Shown here one piece after another: positions 8,274-16,555 of a stretch of 64,000 nt of DNA. Where the stretch lies: the NCBI GenBank assembly GCA_963806395.1, contig CAWDYI010000012.1, forward strand, positions 1 to 64,000, given 5' to 3'. Both the position numbers and the translations under genes were made by a program. Each line of letters starts with the position of its first letter. Position 1 is the first letter of the stretch. The stretch is from DASSUW01 sp963806395 (GTDB taxonomy: Bacteria; Actinomycetota; Thermoleophilia; Solirubrobacterales; Solirubrobacteraceae). Under the pieces are notes generated by a model. The model saw only the letters and a list, made by a program, of their open reading frames with translations, was not told the DNA's origin and did no database searches.

Positions 8274-9116
8274 GTGGAGGCGCCGAGCGCCAGGACGCGC
8301 GTCGAGCTCGAATCGGTGCCAGAGACGTTGCTCTGGACGCTCTACCACCGCGCGCTCGAGGCGCGCCGCCCGGACGCCGTGCTCGAGGACCCGAAGGCGG
8401 TCGAGCTGGTCGACACGATCGACTACCCGTTCGAGTCGCGCTTCGGCGGCCGCGCCGCCCAGGCGCAGTGGCAGGCACTCCGGGTGCGGTGCTTCGACGT
8501 CATGGTCGAGCGGTTCCTGGCGGAGCACCCGGACGGCACCGTCGTGGCGCTCGGCGAAGGTCTCGAGACGCAGTTCTGGCGCGTCGACAACGGCCGGGTC
8601 CACTGGTTGACGGTCGACCTGCCCGAGCCCGTCCAGCTGCGCCGCCGGCTGCTTCCTGAGTCGCCGCGCCACCGGGCGCTCGCGCGCTCGGCGCTCGACC
8701 CGAGCTGGATGGGCGAGGTCGACCCGTCGCGCGGCGTGCTGCTGACGGCCCAGGGGCTGCTCATGTACTTCGAGTTCGACGAGGTGCGGCGCCTCGTCGC
8801 GGCCTGCGCCGAGTGGTTCCCCCGCGGGTCGCTGCTGTTCGACGCCGTGCCGTGCTGGCTCAGCGTGCGCAGCCGCCGCGGGAAGCTCAACACGGCCGGC
8901 GACTACCACGCACCGCCGTGGCATTGGGGGATCAACTCGCAGACGGCCGAGGATCTCGCGGGCGCGCACCCCAACGTCGAGGAGCTGACCGAGCTCAGCA
9001 TGCCCCGCGGCCGCGGGGCCCTGCTCGGCTACCTGGTGCCGATGCTGGCCCGCGTCCCGCCGGTCCGGCGCCAGCTGCCGATCTCGATCATGCAGGCCCG
9101 GTTCGGGCCGGGCTGA
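8274..9116 (+). CDS. COG3315-type S-adenosylmethionine-dependent O-methyltransferase
   Basis: About 280 residues of the leucine-carboxyl-methyltransferase-like family (PF04072/COG3315), found in polyketide and carboxylate methylation. VVALGEGLETQFWRVD near residue 85 is the SAM-binding motif I region, WLTVDLPEPVQLRR near 108 is motif II, and LLTAQGLLMYFE near 155 is the family's conserved helix. The acceptor substrate is not predictable. No biosynthetic cluster is adjacent. It is convergent with infC, whose stop is only 8 nt away. Confidence 0.75.
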   Translation: MEAPSARTRVELESVPETLLWTLYHRALEARRPDAVLEDPKAVELVDTIDYPFESRFGGRAAQAQWQALRVRCFDVMVERFLAEHPDGTVVALGEGLETQFWRVDNGRVHWLTVDLPEPVQLRRRLLPESPRHRALARSALDPSWMGEVDPSRGVLLTAQGLLMYFEFDEVRRLVAACAEWFPRGSLLFDAVPCWLSVRSRRGKLNTAGDYHAPPWHWGINSQTAEDLAGAHPNVEELTELSMPRGRGALLGYLVPMLARVPPVRRQLPISIMQARFGPG

Positions 9117-9123
9117 CGCGCGT

Positions 9124-9867
9124 TCAGCCGGAGGACGCGGCGGCCGGCTTCTCGTCGGCAGCGGGCTTCGCGGCGGCGGCAGCCGGCTCCTCGGCGGGGG
9201 CGGCAGCCGGCTCCTCGGCGGCAGCGGCGGCAGGCTCCTCGGCGGCGGGCTTCGCGGCGGCGGCAGGCTTCTTGGCAGCTGCGGGCTTCTCGGCGGCGGC
9301 GGGCTTCTCGTCGGGCGTCACGGTCTTCGCCGGGCCGAGCATCATCGTCATGTTGCGCCCGTCCTGCTGGGGCCGCTGCTCGACGACCGCGAGCTCGGCG
9401 AGATCCTCCGCGAGGCGGTTCAGGATCATCTCGCCACGCTCCGGGTGGGCCATCTCGCGGCCGCGGAACATGATCGTGACCTTGACCTTGTCGCGCCCCT
9501 TGAGGAAGCGGATGACGTGGCCCTTCTTGGTGTCGTAGTCATGCTGCGCGATCTTCGGCCGGAACTTGATCTCCCGGATGTTGATCTGCTGCTGGTGCTT
9601 GCGAGCGGCCTTCTGCTTCTGGACCTGCTCGTACTTGTACTTCGAGTAGTCCAGGATGCGGCACACCGGAGGCTTGGCCTCGGGCGCCACCTCGACGAGG
9701 TCGAGGTCTCGCTCCTGCGCCTGGCGCAGGGCGTCCTGGGTGCGCATGATCCCCACTTGCTGGCCGTTTTCGTCGATCAGACGGACCTCGGGCACACGGA
9801 TGCGCTCGTTGATCCGGGTGGGGTCGCGCTCAGGCGGCTGCCGGTCGAACCGTCTGGGGACCGGCAC
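9124..9867 (-). CDS. infC: translation initiation factor IF-3 with Ala/Pro-rich C-terminal tail
   Basis: The first 175 residues form a complete IF-3: N-terminal domain (INERIRVPEVRLIDENGQQVG), linker rich in lysine (DYSKYKYEQVQKQKAARK) and C-terminal domain (IREIKFRPKIAQHDYDTK...FRGREMAHPERG). IF-3 binds the 30S subunit and controls initiator tRNA and start-codon selection. A tail of about 70 residues made of repeated EEPAAA/KPAAA blocks follows, which standard IF-3 lacks. The gene starts with GTG. A weak promoter (TTGCGC 9955-9960, TATACT 9934-9939 on the minus strand) may lie inside the end of the upstream gene. No rpmI or rplT follows, unlike in most bacteria. Confidence 0.95.
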   Translation of the reverse strand: MPVPRRFDRQPPERDPTRINERIRVPEVRLIDENGQQVGIMRTQDALRQAQERDLDLVEVAPEAKPPVCRILDYSKYKYEQVQKQKAARKHQQQINIREIKFRPKIAQHDYDTKKGHVIRFLKGRDKVKVTIMFRGREMAHPERGEMILNRLAEDLAELAVVEQRPQQDGRNMTMMLGPAKTVTPDEKPAAAEKPAAAKKPAAAAKPAAEEPAAAAAEEPAAAPAEEPAAAAAKPAADEKPAAASSG

Positions 9868-9921
9868 TAGTGCTGTAGGCGTCGCGTCAAGAAGTGCGCG
9901 GCGCTGAGTTCGAACGCGTAT

Positions 9922-11412
9922 TCAACCCGAGGAAGTATAGCGGCGGCGCGCAGCGCGCAAGTGTGCCCCGTTGGCGACCTCCTGCTCGACCAGATCGTTG
10001 GCGATCTGGGCCGCCTCCTCGCGCGAGACGTCATGGTGGCCGAAGGCGAGGCGTACGCCGAGCGGGCCTTCCATCCGGTAGTCGTGCGCGAGCGCCTGCG
10101 GCAGCGCCGAGGTCCAGTTGGTCGCGTTGATGAGGTCGATCACCGTCTGGAGGAACGTGATCCCGGGCCGCCACTCCGCCGCCGGGATCCATTCGGGCCG
10201 GCGCCAGAAGAGCTCGAGGCCCGGGAACAGCACGACCGGGTCGGTCATGCGGTGCAGGAACACGAAGCGAAGGCGCTCCGCGTCGGCCGGGTCCTCGTCG
10301 ACGAGATCGGTCGCGCGGATCGTCGCGACCCGGTCGTCGACCGGCAGCTTGCCGCGCTCGAACGCGCGCCGGAGCAGCGAGAAGTACGGCGTGCCGATCC
10401 ACAGCGCGCGGGACACGCCGAGCGCGTCGAGCGCCGCCGTGCCGCCTTCGCGGAACACGTTCTGGCTCGCCCATGCGCCGAGGCTCTCGCCGTAGACGGC
10501 GACCTCCGCCTTGCCCGGGTGGCGGACGAGCCGCCGCAGCAGCTCGGCGTGCGTGCGGGCGGCGATCGGCACCTTGGTCGGCATCAGCATCGTGCGCTTG
10601 TCGTAGTACTGGATCACCACGCACGACACGTTGCCGCCCGCGAACCGCTCGATCGCGTCCGGGATGATCGGGTTCACGTAGCCGCGCAGGGTGGCCGAGA
10701 TGACGACGATCCGCGGGCGCTCGAAGGCGCCGAGGCGGTCGAGCTCGCGCACCGCCAGCTCGGCGCGCTCCTCGACCGTCGCGGCCGACTTGACGCCGAC
10801 GAACACGCGGATCGGATCGACCGGGAGCCCGGTCTCGGTGCCGGCCAGGAAGCGGCTGGCCTCGAAGTCGAGCGTGTCCTGCGGGATCAGGGAGTCCGGC
10901 CCGATCGACACGGTCGGCAGGTACTCCGCGTCGGGCCACTCGGTCATCCGCGGCCGCCGCGGCCGCGAGCGCTGCATCAGCTGCTTCCAGGCCACCAGTG
11001 CGACCGCGCCGGTCGCGGCCGCCGCGGCGAGCGCGCGCGGGTTGTGCAGCGGGTCGTCGTCGCGCCGCATCGGCGCGACCGAGCCGACGATCGCCGAGAT
11101 CCCTGCCACGCGCGCGATCGTGCCGCCGAACGCGACGGCCGAGTTGCGGCTGGCCGGCAGCTCGGCCAGGATCGCGACGAAGCCGGCGCCGACGACGACC
11201 GACCGGGCGGCCGGCTCGCGGTCCCCCATCAGGCGCGCGACCTGCCCGACGATCCGCTCGGTCACGGACCCGGCGAACGCGCCGAGCCCCGCCGAAGCCG
11301 CGGAGACGAGGAACTGGTCGCGACCGGTGCGGCGCACCAGCGACGGCCTGAACGAGAGCCCGAGCCCGAGCGCCGCGACCAGCCGCGCGCTGTCGCGTCG
11401 CTCCACCGTCAC
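9922..11412 (-). CDS. membrane-anchored alpha/beta-hydrolase family protein (PF10081-like)
   Basis: A 496-residue protein. The first roughly 150 residues contain hydrophobic helices (FLVSAASAGLGAFAGSV; VVGAGFVAILAEL; ALAAAAATGAVALVAW). The remainder is a hydrolase-like domain with the nucleophile elbow VYGESLGAWAS near residue 310 and RFVFLHRMTDPVVLFPG near 410. This arrangement matches the uncharacterised PF10081 family of actinobacterial membrane alpha/beta hydrolases. It starts with GTG overlapping the thrS stop by four bases (GTGA) and lies 54 nt before infC, so it is embedded in a translation operon. Its role is unknown. Confidence 0.75.
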   Translation of the reverse strand: MTVERRDSARLVAALGLGLSFRPSLVRRTGRDQFLVSAASAGLGAFAGSVTERIVGQVARLMGDREPAARSVVVGAGFVAILAELPASRNSAVAFGGTIARVAGISAIVGSVAPMRRDDDPLHNPRALAAAAATGAVALVAWKQLMQRSRPRRPRMTEWPDAEYLPTVSIGPDSLIPQDTLDFEASRFLAGTETGLPVDPIRVFVGVKSAATVEERAELAVRELDRLGAFERPRIVVISATLRGYVNPIIPDAIERFAGGNVSCVVIQYYDKRTMLMPTKVPIAARTHAELLRRLVRHPGKAEVAVYGESLGAWASQNVFREGGTAALDALGVSRALWIGTPYFSLLRRAFERGKLPVDDRVATIRATDLVDEDPADAERLRFVFLHRMTDPVVLFPGLELFWRRPEWIPAAEWRPGITFLQTVIDLINATNWTSALPQALAHDYRMEGPLGVRLAFGHHDVSREEAAQIANDLVEQEVANGAHLRAARRRYTSSG

Positions 11413-13379
11413 CCCTCGCGCGACGCGGCCTCGGCGGCGAGCCGCGCGACCAGATCGTCGAGCGCCTCGCTGCCCTGGTCGCCCTCGCGGTGGCGGCGCA
11501 CCGCGACCGCACGCTGCTCGGCCTCACGGTCGCCGACGACGAGCATGTACGGCACCTTGCGCAGCTCCGCCTCGCGGATCTTGCGCCCGACCGACTCGGT
11601 GCGGTCGTCGACGTCGGCGCGCAGGCCGGCGGCGGTGAGCGCCGCCTGGACCTCGCGCGCGTAGTCCACGTGGCGGTCCGCGAGCGGCAGGACGGCGGCC
11701 TGGACGGGCGCGAGCCAGAGCGGGAACTCGCCGGCGTAGTGCTCGATCAGGATCCCCATGAAGCGCTCGAAGCTGCCCATCAGCGCGCGGTGGATCATCA
11801 CCGGCCGGTGGTCGGCGTTGTCGGCGCCTGTGTACGTGAGCTCGAACTGCTCGGGCATGTAGTAGTCGAGCTGGACCGTGCCGAGCTGCCACGAGCGGCC
11901 GATCGAGTCGGTCATGTGGAGGTCGATCTTCGGCCCGTAGAACGCCCCGTCGCCCGCGTTGACCTCGTACTCGACGCCCTTGTCGTCCAGCGCCTTCGCG
12001 AGCAGCGTCTCCGCGCGATCCCACATGTCGTCGGTGCCGACGCGCTTGTCGGGCCGGGTCGAGAGCTCGAGCCTCGGCTTGAAGCCGAACGTGTCGTAGA
12101 TCGCGTAGCCGAAGTCCAGGCAGCGCTGGACCTCCTCCGGCACCTGCTCCTCGGTGGCGAAGATGTGGGCGTCGTCCTGCGTGATGTGCCGCACCCGCAG
12201 CAGGCCGTGGAGCGTGCCGCTCGGCTCGTGGCGGTGCACCAGCCCGGCCTCCGAGTACCGGATCGGCAGGTCGCGGTAGGACCGCCGCTCGTCCTTGTAG
12301 AGCTGGACATGCGCCGGGCAGTTCATGGGCTTCAGGCCCATCGGGTGCCCCTCGACGTCCGTGAAGTACATGTTGTCGCGGTACACGTCCCAGTGCCCGG
12401 ACTGCTTCCACAGCTCGACGTCGTAGAGGATCGGCGTCTTCACCTCGCGGTAGCCGCGCGCGGCGTTCTCCTCCCGCCACAGGTCGGTGAGCTGGTTGAG
12501 CATCGCCATGCCGTTCGGCTGCCAGAACGGCGAGCCGGGGCTGAGCTCGCTGAACATGAAGAGGTTGAGGTCGCGGCCGAGGCGCCGGTGATCGCGCGCA
12601 CGCGCCTCCTCGAGCTGGTGCAGGTACTGGTCGAGATCGTCCTTGGAGTGGAAGGCGGTCCCGTAGATGCGCGTGAGCATCTGGCGGTCCGAGTCACCGC
12701 GCCAGTAGGCGCCGGCGATCGACAGCAGCTTGAACGCCTTCACGCGCTTGGTCGACGGCGTGTGCGGGCCGCGGCAGAGGTCGGTGAAGCCGTCGTTCGT
12801 GTAGAGCGAGACCGTCTCGATGTGCTGGTCGCGCACGAGGTCGTTGATCAGCTCGACCTTGTAGTCCTGCTGCTCGGCGGCGAAGCGGTCGAGCGCGACC
12901 TGGACCGGCACGTCCTCGCGCACGAACGGCTCGTCCGCCTTCACGTGCTCGCGCATCTTCGCCTCGAGCGTCTCGAAGTCGTGCTCGGAGACGGTGACGC
13001 CGTCGGGGAACTCGAAGTCGTAGTAGAAGCCCTCGCCGATCGGCGGGCCGATCGAGATCTTCGTCCCCGGGTAGAGGTCGAGCACCGCGGCGGCCAGCAC
13101 GTGCGCCGTGTCGTGACGGACGAGCTGGATCGAGTCCCAGTCGTCGGACTTGGGCGTGACGATCTCGACGCGCTCGCCGTCGTGCAGCGGCTGCCCGAGG
13201 TCGCGGATCCTGCCCTCGTCGTACGCGCTCCCGTCGTGGCGGTCGGGCCCGTCGCCGTCCACGACCCGGATCGCCAGTGCCGCGCGCGCCAGCCCAGGGC
13301 CGATCGACGCCGCCAGGTCGGCGCCGGTCGCGCCGTCTTCGAGCTCGCGCTCGGAGCCGTCGGGGAGGGTCACGCGCAT
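11409..13379 (-). CDS. thrS: threonyl-tRNA synthetase
   Basis: A 656-residue class II aminoacyl-tRNA synthetase that charges tRNA-Thr. Domain order is complete: TGS domain (residues 1-60), editing domain with RHDTAH near 88 and the zinc-ligand segment DLCRGPHTPS near 183, catalytic core with motif 2 RHEPSGTLHGLLRVR near 375, PMNCPAH near 350 and motif 3 HRALMGSFERF near 530, and the anticodon-binding domain at the C-terminus (VGRKIREAELRKVPYMLVVG). The gene is followed by the PF10081 gene and infC. Confidence 0.97.
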   Translation of the reverse strand: MRVTLPDGSERELEDGATGADLAASIGPGLARAALAIRVVDGDGPDRHDGSAYDEGRIRDLGQPLHDGERVEIVTPKSDDWDSIQLVRHDTAHVLAAAVLDLYPGTKISIGPPIGEGFYYDFEFPDGVTVSEHDFETLEAKMREHVKADEPFVREDVPVQVALDRFAAEQQDYKVELINDLVRDQHIETVSLYTNDGFTDLCRGPHTPSTKRVKAFKLLSIAGAYWRGDSDRQMLTRIYGTAFHSKDDLDQYLHQLEEARARDHRRLGRDLNLFMFSELSPGSPFWQPNGMAMLNQLTDLWREENAARGYREVKTPILYDVELWKQSGHWDVYRDNMYFTDVEGHPMGLKPMNCPAHVQLYKDERRSYRDLPIRYSEAGLVHRHEPSGTLHGLLRVRHITQDDAHIFATEEQVPEEVQRCLDFGYAIYDTFGFKPRLELSTRPDKRVGTDDMWDRAETLLAKALDDKGVEYEVNAGDGAFYGPKIDLHMTDSIGRSWQLGTVQLDYYMPEQFELTYTGADNADHRPVMIHRALMGSFERFMGILIEHYAGEFPLWLAPVQAAVLPLADRHVDYAREVQAALTAAGLRADVDDRTESVGRKIREAELRKVPYMLVVGDREAEQRAVAVRRHREGDQGSEALDDLVARLAAEAASREG

Positions 13380-13408
13380 TGCGCGGGGATGCTAGTGGGC
13401 GCCGGGCC

Positions 13409-14062
13409 TCAGGCCTTGTGAGACGCCGCGGCGAGGTGCAGCGGCCGCCCGGGCGTGCCGCGGCGGCTGCCGATCGCCAGCGCCGGGATCGTGCGGTGCG
13501 TGATCGGCCCGATCGCGAGCGCGTACAGGACGGTCCCGATGCCGACGGTGCCGCCGAGCAGGAATCCCGCCACCAGCACGGCGGCCTCGATGCCCGTGCG
13601 CACGACGCGGATCGAGTGCCCGCGCGCGGCGATGCCGGTCGTCAGGCCGTCGCGCGCTCCGGCGCCGAGGCCGGCGCCGATGTACAGGCCGGTGGCGACG
13701 CCGTTCCCGGCCACGCCGCCGACGAGCAGCGCGACCCGCGCCCACGTCGCCTGCGGCGGGTCGAAGAGCGCCAGCGTGAGGTCGATCACGAGGCCGACGA
13801 CGACGGCGTTGGCGATCGTCCCGACACCGGGACGCTGGCGCAGCGGCAGCCAGCCGAGCAGCACGACGAAGCTGGCGAGGATCGCCCACGTGCCGATCCC
13901 GAGCCCGATGGTCCGCGAGAGGCCCTGGTGCAGCACGTCCCACGGGTCGAGCCCGAGCCCCGCGAGCACCATCATCGCCGCCGTCACGCCGTAGAGGACC
14001 AGGCCGACGGAGAGCTGGGCGGTGCGGCGGAGGCGCTGGTCGGTCGGGACGGGGGCGAGCAT
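13409..14062 (-). CDS. YczE-family membrane protein
   Basis: A 217-residue protein with about five membrane helices (LSVGLVLYGVTAAMMVLAGL; WAILASFVVLLGW; ALLVGGVAGNGVATGLYIGAG) and the family segment GAGARDGLTTGIA. It belongs to the YczE/YyaS integral membrane family (COG2364). An open frame extends upstream, but the extension is arginine/alanine-rich and overlaps the divergent regulator, so ATG 14062 is chosen. YczE genes commonly lie beside a MocR-type regulator, as here, and are presumed to be its target. The transported or sensed compound is unknown. Confidence 0.75.
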   Translation of the reverse strand: MLAPVPTDQRLRRTAQLSVGLVLYGVTAAMMVLAGLGLDPWDVLHQGLSRTIGLGIGTWAILASFVVLLGWLPLRQRPGVGTIANAVVVGLVIDLTLALFDPPQATWARVALLVGGVAGNGVATGLYIGAGLGAGARDGLTTGIAARGHSIRVVRTGIEAAVLVAGFLLGGTVGIGTVLYALAIGPITHRTIPALAIGSRRGTPGRPLHLAAASHKA

Positions 14063-14073
14063 CAAGAGATAGA

Positions 14074-15564
14074 GTGACAACCTTGGCACCATTCCAACAG
14101 GGCCAATCTGCCGGTGCTGGCCCCGTCGCGCTCCGGCGGCTCGCGACGCCGCACCTGGTGCGGCTGCTCGGCGACTGGCGCAGCGGCGGTACCGCGTATC
14201 CGGCGCTCGCGGCGGCGCTGCGCGGCCTGATCGTCGACGGGCGGCTGCCGCCACACACGCGGCTGCCGTCCGAGCGCGCCCTCGCGCTCGCGCTCGGCGT
14301 GTCCCGCAACACGGCGACGGCGGCGCTCGACGTGCTGCGTGAGCAGGGGTATCTCGCCTCCCGTCGCGGCACCGGCAGCTGGGTCACCTCCCCGCCCGCG
14401 GCGGTGGACCGCCCGGACGAGCCGCTCCCGCCCGCCGGCGACACGATCGACCTCACGCTCGCCAACCTGCCGGCGCCCGACGAGCTCGGCGCCTTCGCCG
14501 CCGCCGCCGCGGCCGCCCTGCCGCGCGAGTTCGGCGGCCACGGCTACGAGCCGTTCGGGCTGCCCGCCGCGCGCGCGGCGGTCGCCGCCCACCTCTGCAG
14601 CCGCGGGCTGCCGACGCAGCCGGCCCAGGTGCTGATCACGCAGGGCGCTCTGCACGCTTGGGATCTCGCGCTGCGCGCGTTCGCCCGGCCCGGCGACCGC
14701 GTGCTGGTCGAGACGCCGACCTACCCGGGCGCGCTCGACGCCGTGCGCGCACACGGCTGCGCGCCGGTCGGCGTCCCGGTCGGCCCCGACGGCTGGGATC
14801 TCGCGTTCATGCGCACCGCCTTCCGCGACGTGCGACCGCGGCTCGGCTACCTGATCCCGGACTTCCAGAACCCGACCGGCGTCTCCGTCCCGGCCGCGCA
14901 GCGCGTCGCGGTCGCGCGTGCGGCGCGTGCGGCCGGCGTGCCGCTGATCAGCGACGAGAGCCTCGCCGAGCTGTGGCTCGACGGGGACGAGAGCCGGCCG
15001 CCGTCGCTCGCCGCCGGCGATCCCGGCACCGGCGTGCTGGCCGTGGGCTCGCTGTCGAAGCCGGTGTGGGGCGGTCTGCGCGCGGGCTGGATCCGGGCGG
15101 ACCGCGAGTTCGTGCGGCGCCTCGCGCTCGCGCGCGGCAGCCAGGACGTGGGCAGCCCGGTCCTCGACCAGCTGCTCGCCGTCGAGGTCCTCTCCCGGCT
15201 CGACTCGCTGCTGCCCGGCCGCCGCGCGCTGCTGCGCGAGCGCCGCGACACGCTGCTCGACGCGCTCGCCGCCGAGCGCCCCGCCTGGCGGGTCGAGCGG
15301 CCGTCCGGCGGGATGTCGTTGTGGGTGGAGCTGCCGGACGGGACGGCCGCCTCCGCGCTCGCCGCCCGCGCCGTCGAGCACGGCGTGCGCATCGCGCCCG
15401 GCCCGCGCTTCGGCGCAGTCGGCGGGTTCGAGCAGCGGCTGCGCCTGCCGTTCACTCAGCCGCCGGAGCGCCTCGCCGAGGCGGTCCGCCGGCTCGCGGC
15501 CGCCGAGGACGCGCTCGGGTCGCGGCCGCCGGCCGCCGAACCGGCCGCCCGCTGGGTCGCCTGA
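14074..15564 (+). CDS. MocR-type PLP-dependent transcriptional regulator (YczR-like)
   Basis: A 496-residue protein: a GntR-type winged helix-turn-helix (residues about 45-105, LPSERALALALGVSRNTATAALDVLREQGYLASRRGTGSWV) fused to an aminotransferase class I fold. The PLP lysine is in SLSKPVWGGLRAGW near residue 328. Such proteins sense PLP or amino compounds and repress or activate a neighbouring gene. The listed GTG at 14074 is only 11 bp from the divergent yczE start; a later start such as GTG 14158 is possible. TTGG/CCAA repeats at 14083-14106 could be its operator, which would favour the later start. Confidence 0.85.
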   Translation: MTTLAPFQQGQSAGAGPVALRRLATPHLVRLLGDWRSGGTAYPALAAALRGLIVDGRLPPHTRLPSERALALALGVSRNTATAALDVLREQGYLASRRGTGSWVTSPPAAVDRPDEPLPPAGDTIDLTLANLPAPDELGAFAAAAAAALPREFGGHGYEPFGLPAARAAVAAHLCSRGLPTQPAQVLITQGALHAWDLALRAFARPGDRVLVETPTYPGALDAVRAHGCAPVGVPVGPDGWDLAFMRTAFRDVRPRLGYLIPDFQNPTGVSVPAAQRVAVARAARAAGVPLISDESLAELWLDGDESRPPSLAAGDPGTGVLAVGSLSKPVWGGLRAGWIRADREFVRRLALARGSQDVGSPVLDQLLAVEVLSRLDSLLPGRRALLRERRDTLLDALAAERPAWRVERPSGGMSLWVELPDGTAASALAARAVEHGVRIAPGPRFGAVGGFEQRLRLPFTQPPERLAEAVRRLAAAEDALGSRPPAAEPAARWVA

Positions 15565-15775
15565 GAAGAGCTCCCAGCCGCAGGGAATGGGAACGCCCGT
15601 TCGTACGCGGCTGCTAAGGTGCGCGGCCGCGACGGTGGAGGACCGCCGCGGGCCATGCGCCGCGCACACGAGCGCGCGACGAGCGGAATGGGCCCGTGGG
15701 TGGACGCCGTCCGATGATCTGCAATCCACCCGGCCTGCCGCTGCGCTTCCGTGCGCGCGGGCCGCCAAGGACGTG
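15565..15775. other. intergenic leader upstream of the Rpf-like gene
   Basis: A -10-like TAAGGT sits in the sequence gctgcTAAGGTgcg around 15613-15618, which would give a leader of about 150 nt before the ATG at 15776. It is very GC-rich and can fold, but I could not match it to a known riboswitch. No ORF in it looks coding. Confidence 0.3.
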
Positions 15776-16354
15776 ATGATGCGAACCAAGACGACCGCGC
15801 TCGCGCTTGCGAGCACGCTGGTGGCGGCGCCTGCCGTTGCCATGGCCGCCGAGGCCGACGATCCGCCCTCCCCGACCCTCGCCGCCCTGCGCGCGCCGGT
15901 TGGCGGCCACCTGACCATGCGCGCCCAGATGCGCGCCGCGGGCCGCTCGAACCTGCAGGACGACCTGGCCAAACGCGCCGTGCGGATCGCCCGCAGCGTG
16001 GCCGACGCGCGCGACACGGGCTTCGCGGCGAAGGCCGAGCGCCGACGCGTGCGCGGCCAGGACCCGGCCGAGCTGCGCACTCGCATCCGCGTGCTGCGGC
16101 GCGACCTGCGCGACGCGCGGGCGCCGAGCGCGTCTCCCGTGCTGCAGGCGATCGCCGCGTGCGAGTCGGGCGGGAACCCGGCGACCGACACCGGCAACGG
16201 GTTCTACGGGAAGTATCAGTTCACGCTCGAGACGTGGAACGCGGTCGGCGGCTCCGGCAACCCGGCCCAGGCCTCCGAGGCCGAGCAGGACCGCCGCGCG
16301 GCGATCCTCTACGCGAGCGCCGGCGCGTCTCCCTGGCCGGTCTGCGGCCGCTAG
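15776..16354 (+). CDS. secreted Rpf-like transglycosylase
   Basis: A 192-residue exported protein. A signal peptide (residues 1-25, ending AVAMAAEA) is followed by an arginine-rich helical linker and a C-terminal transglycosylase-like domain of the resuscitation-promoting-factor type (about 118-192): SPVLQAIAACESGGNP, with Glu130 as the probable catalytic residue, then NGFYGKYQFTLETWNAVGGSGNP and a terminal WPVCGR. Rpf proteins cleave peptidoglycan and stimulate regrowth of dormant actinobacteria. ATG 15776 has AAGGA upstream. No LysM or G5 domain is present, so it is a short Rpf form. Confidence 0.85.
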   Translation: MMRTKTTALALASTLVAAPAVAMAAEADDPPSPTLAALRAPVGGHLTMRAQMRAAGRSNLQDDLAKRAVRIARSVADARDTGFAAKAERRRVRGQDPAELRTRIRVLRRDLRDARAPSASPVLQAIAACESGGNPATDTGNGFYGKYQFTLETWNAVGGSGNPAQASEAEQDRRAAILYASAGASPWPVCGR

Positions 16355-16362
16355 CCGCGCGC

Positions 16363-16519
16363 AACGTCAACTGCGCGAGGTGAGGAGGCCGGTAGCCGTC
16401 GCGGTCGTGCCAGGTCCGCCGAGTGTCGAGTTAGACGGCCTCAGGCCCGGAAAGTCGACACTCGCGCGTCTCCGCGCCCGCCCAACGGACGCTCACCCCC
16501 ACCCAGCGCAGTTGACGTT
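16363..16519. repeat. nested perfect inverted repeats (structured intergenic element)
   Basis: Outer arms of 14 bp, AACGTCAACTGCGC at 16363-16376 and its exact complement at 16506-16519, enclose inner arms of 10 bp, CGAGTGTCGA at 16420-16429 and its exact complement at 16455-16464. Inside the inner pair is a GGCC-TCA-GGCC hairpin (about 16437-16447). The element fills most of the gap between two genes on the + strand. It has no U-tract, so it is not an ordinary terminator. A MITE/REP-like element or a structured RNA is possible. Confidence 0.6.
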
Positions 16520-16540
16520 CGCCCGCTCGACGCCCTCGGC

Positions 16541-16546
16541 TATGGT
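16541..16546 (+). promoter_or_regulatory. -10 box of the class V aminotransferase gene
   Basis: TATGGT ends 9 nt before the ATG at 16556. There is no ribosome-binding site between them, so the mRNA should be leaderless or nearly so. The element begins 21 bp beyond the outer inverted-repeat arm. Confidence 0.45.
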
Positions 16547-16555
16547 GCGGCGCCG

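Noticed and set aside
9127..9310. repeat array in the end of infC as a CRISPR or tandem repeat locus
   Set aside because: The repeats are in frame and encode Ala/Pro/Glu/Lys blocks of the IF-3 tail; there are no spacers.
15565..15775. c-di-AMP (ydaO-type) riboswitch before the Rpf-like gene
   Set aside because: Rpf genes often carry one and the leader is long, but I could not find the conserved core sequences of that riboswitch, so no call is made.
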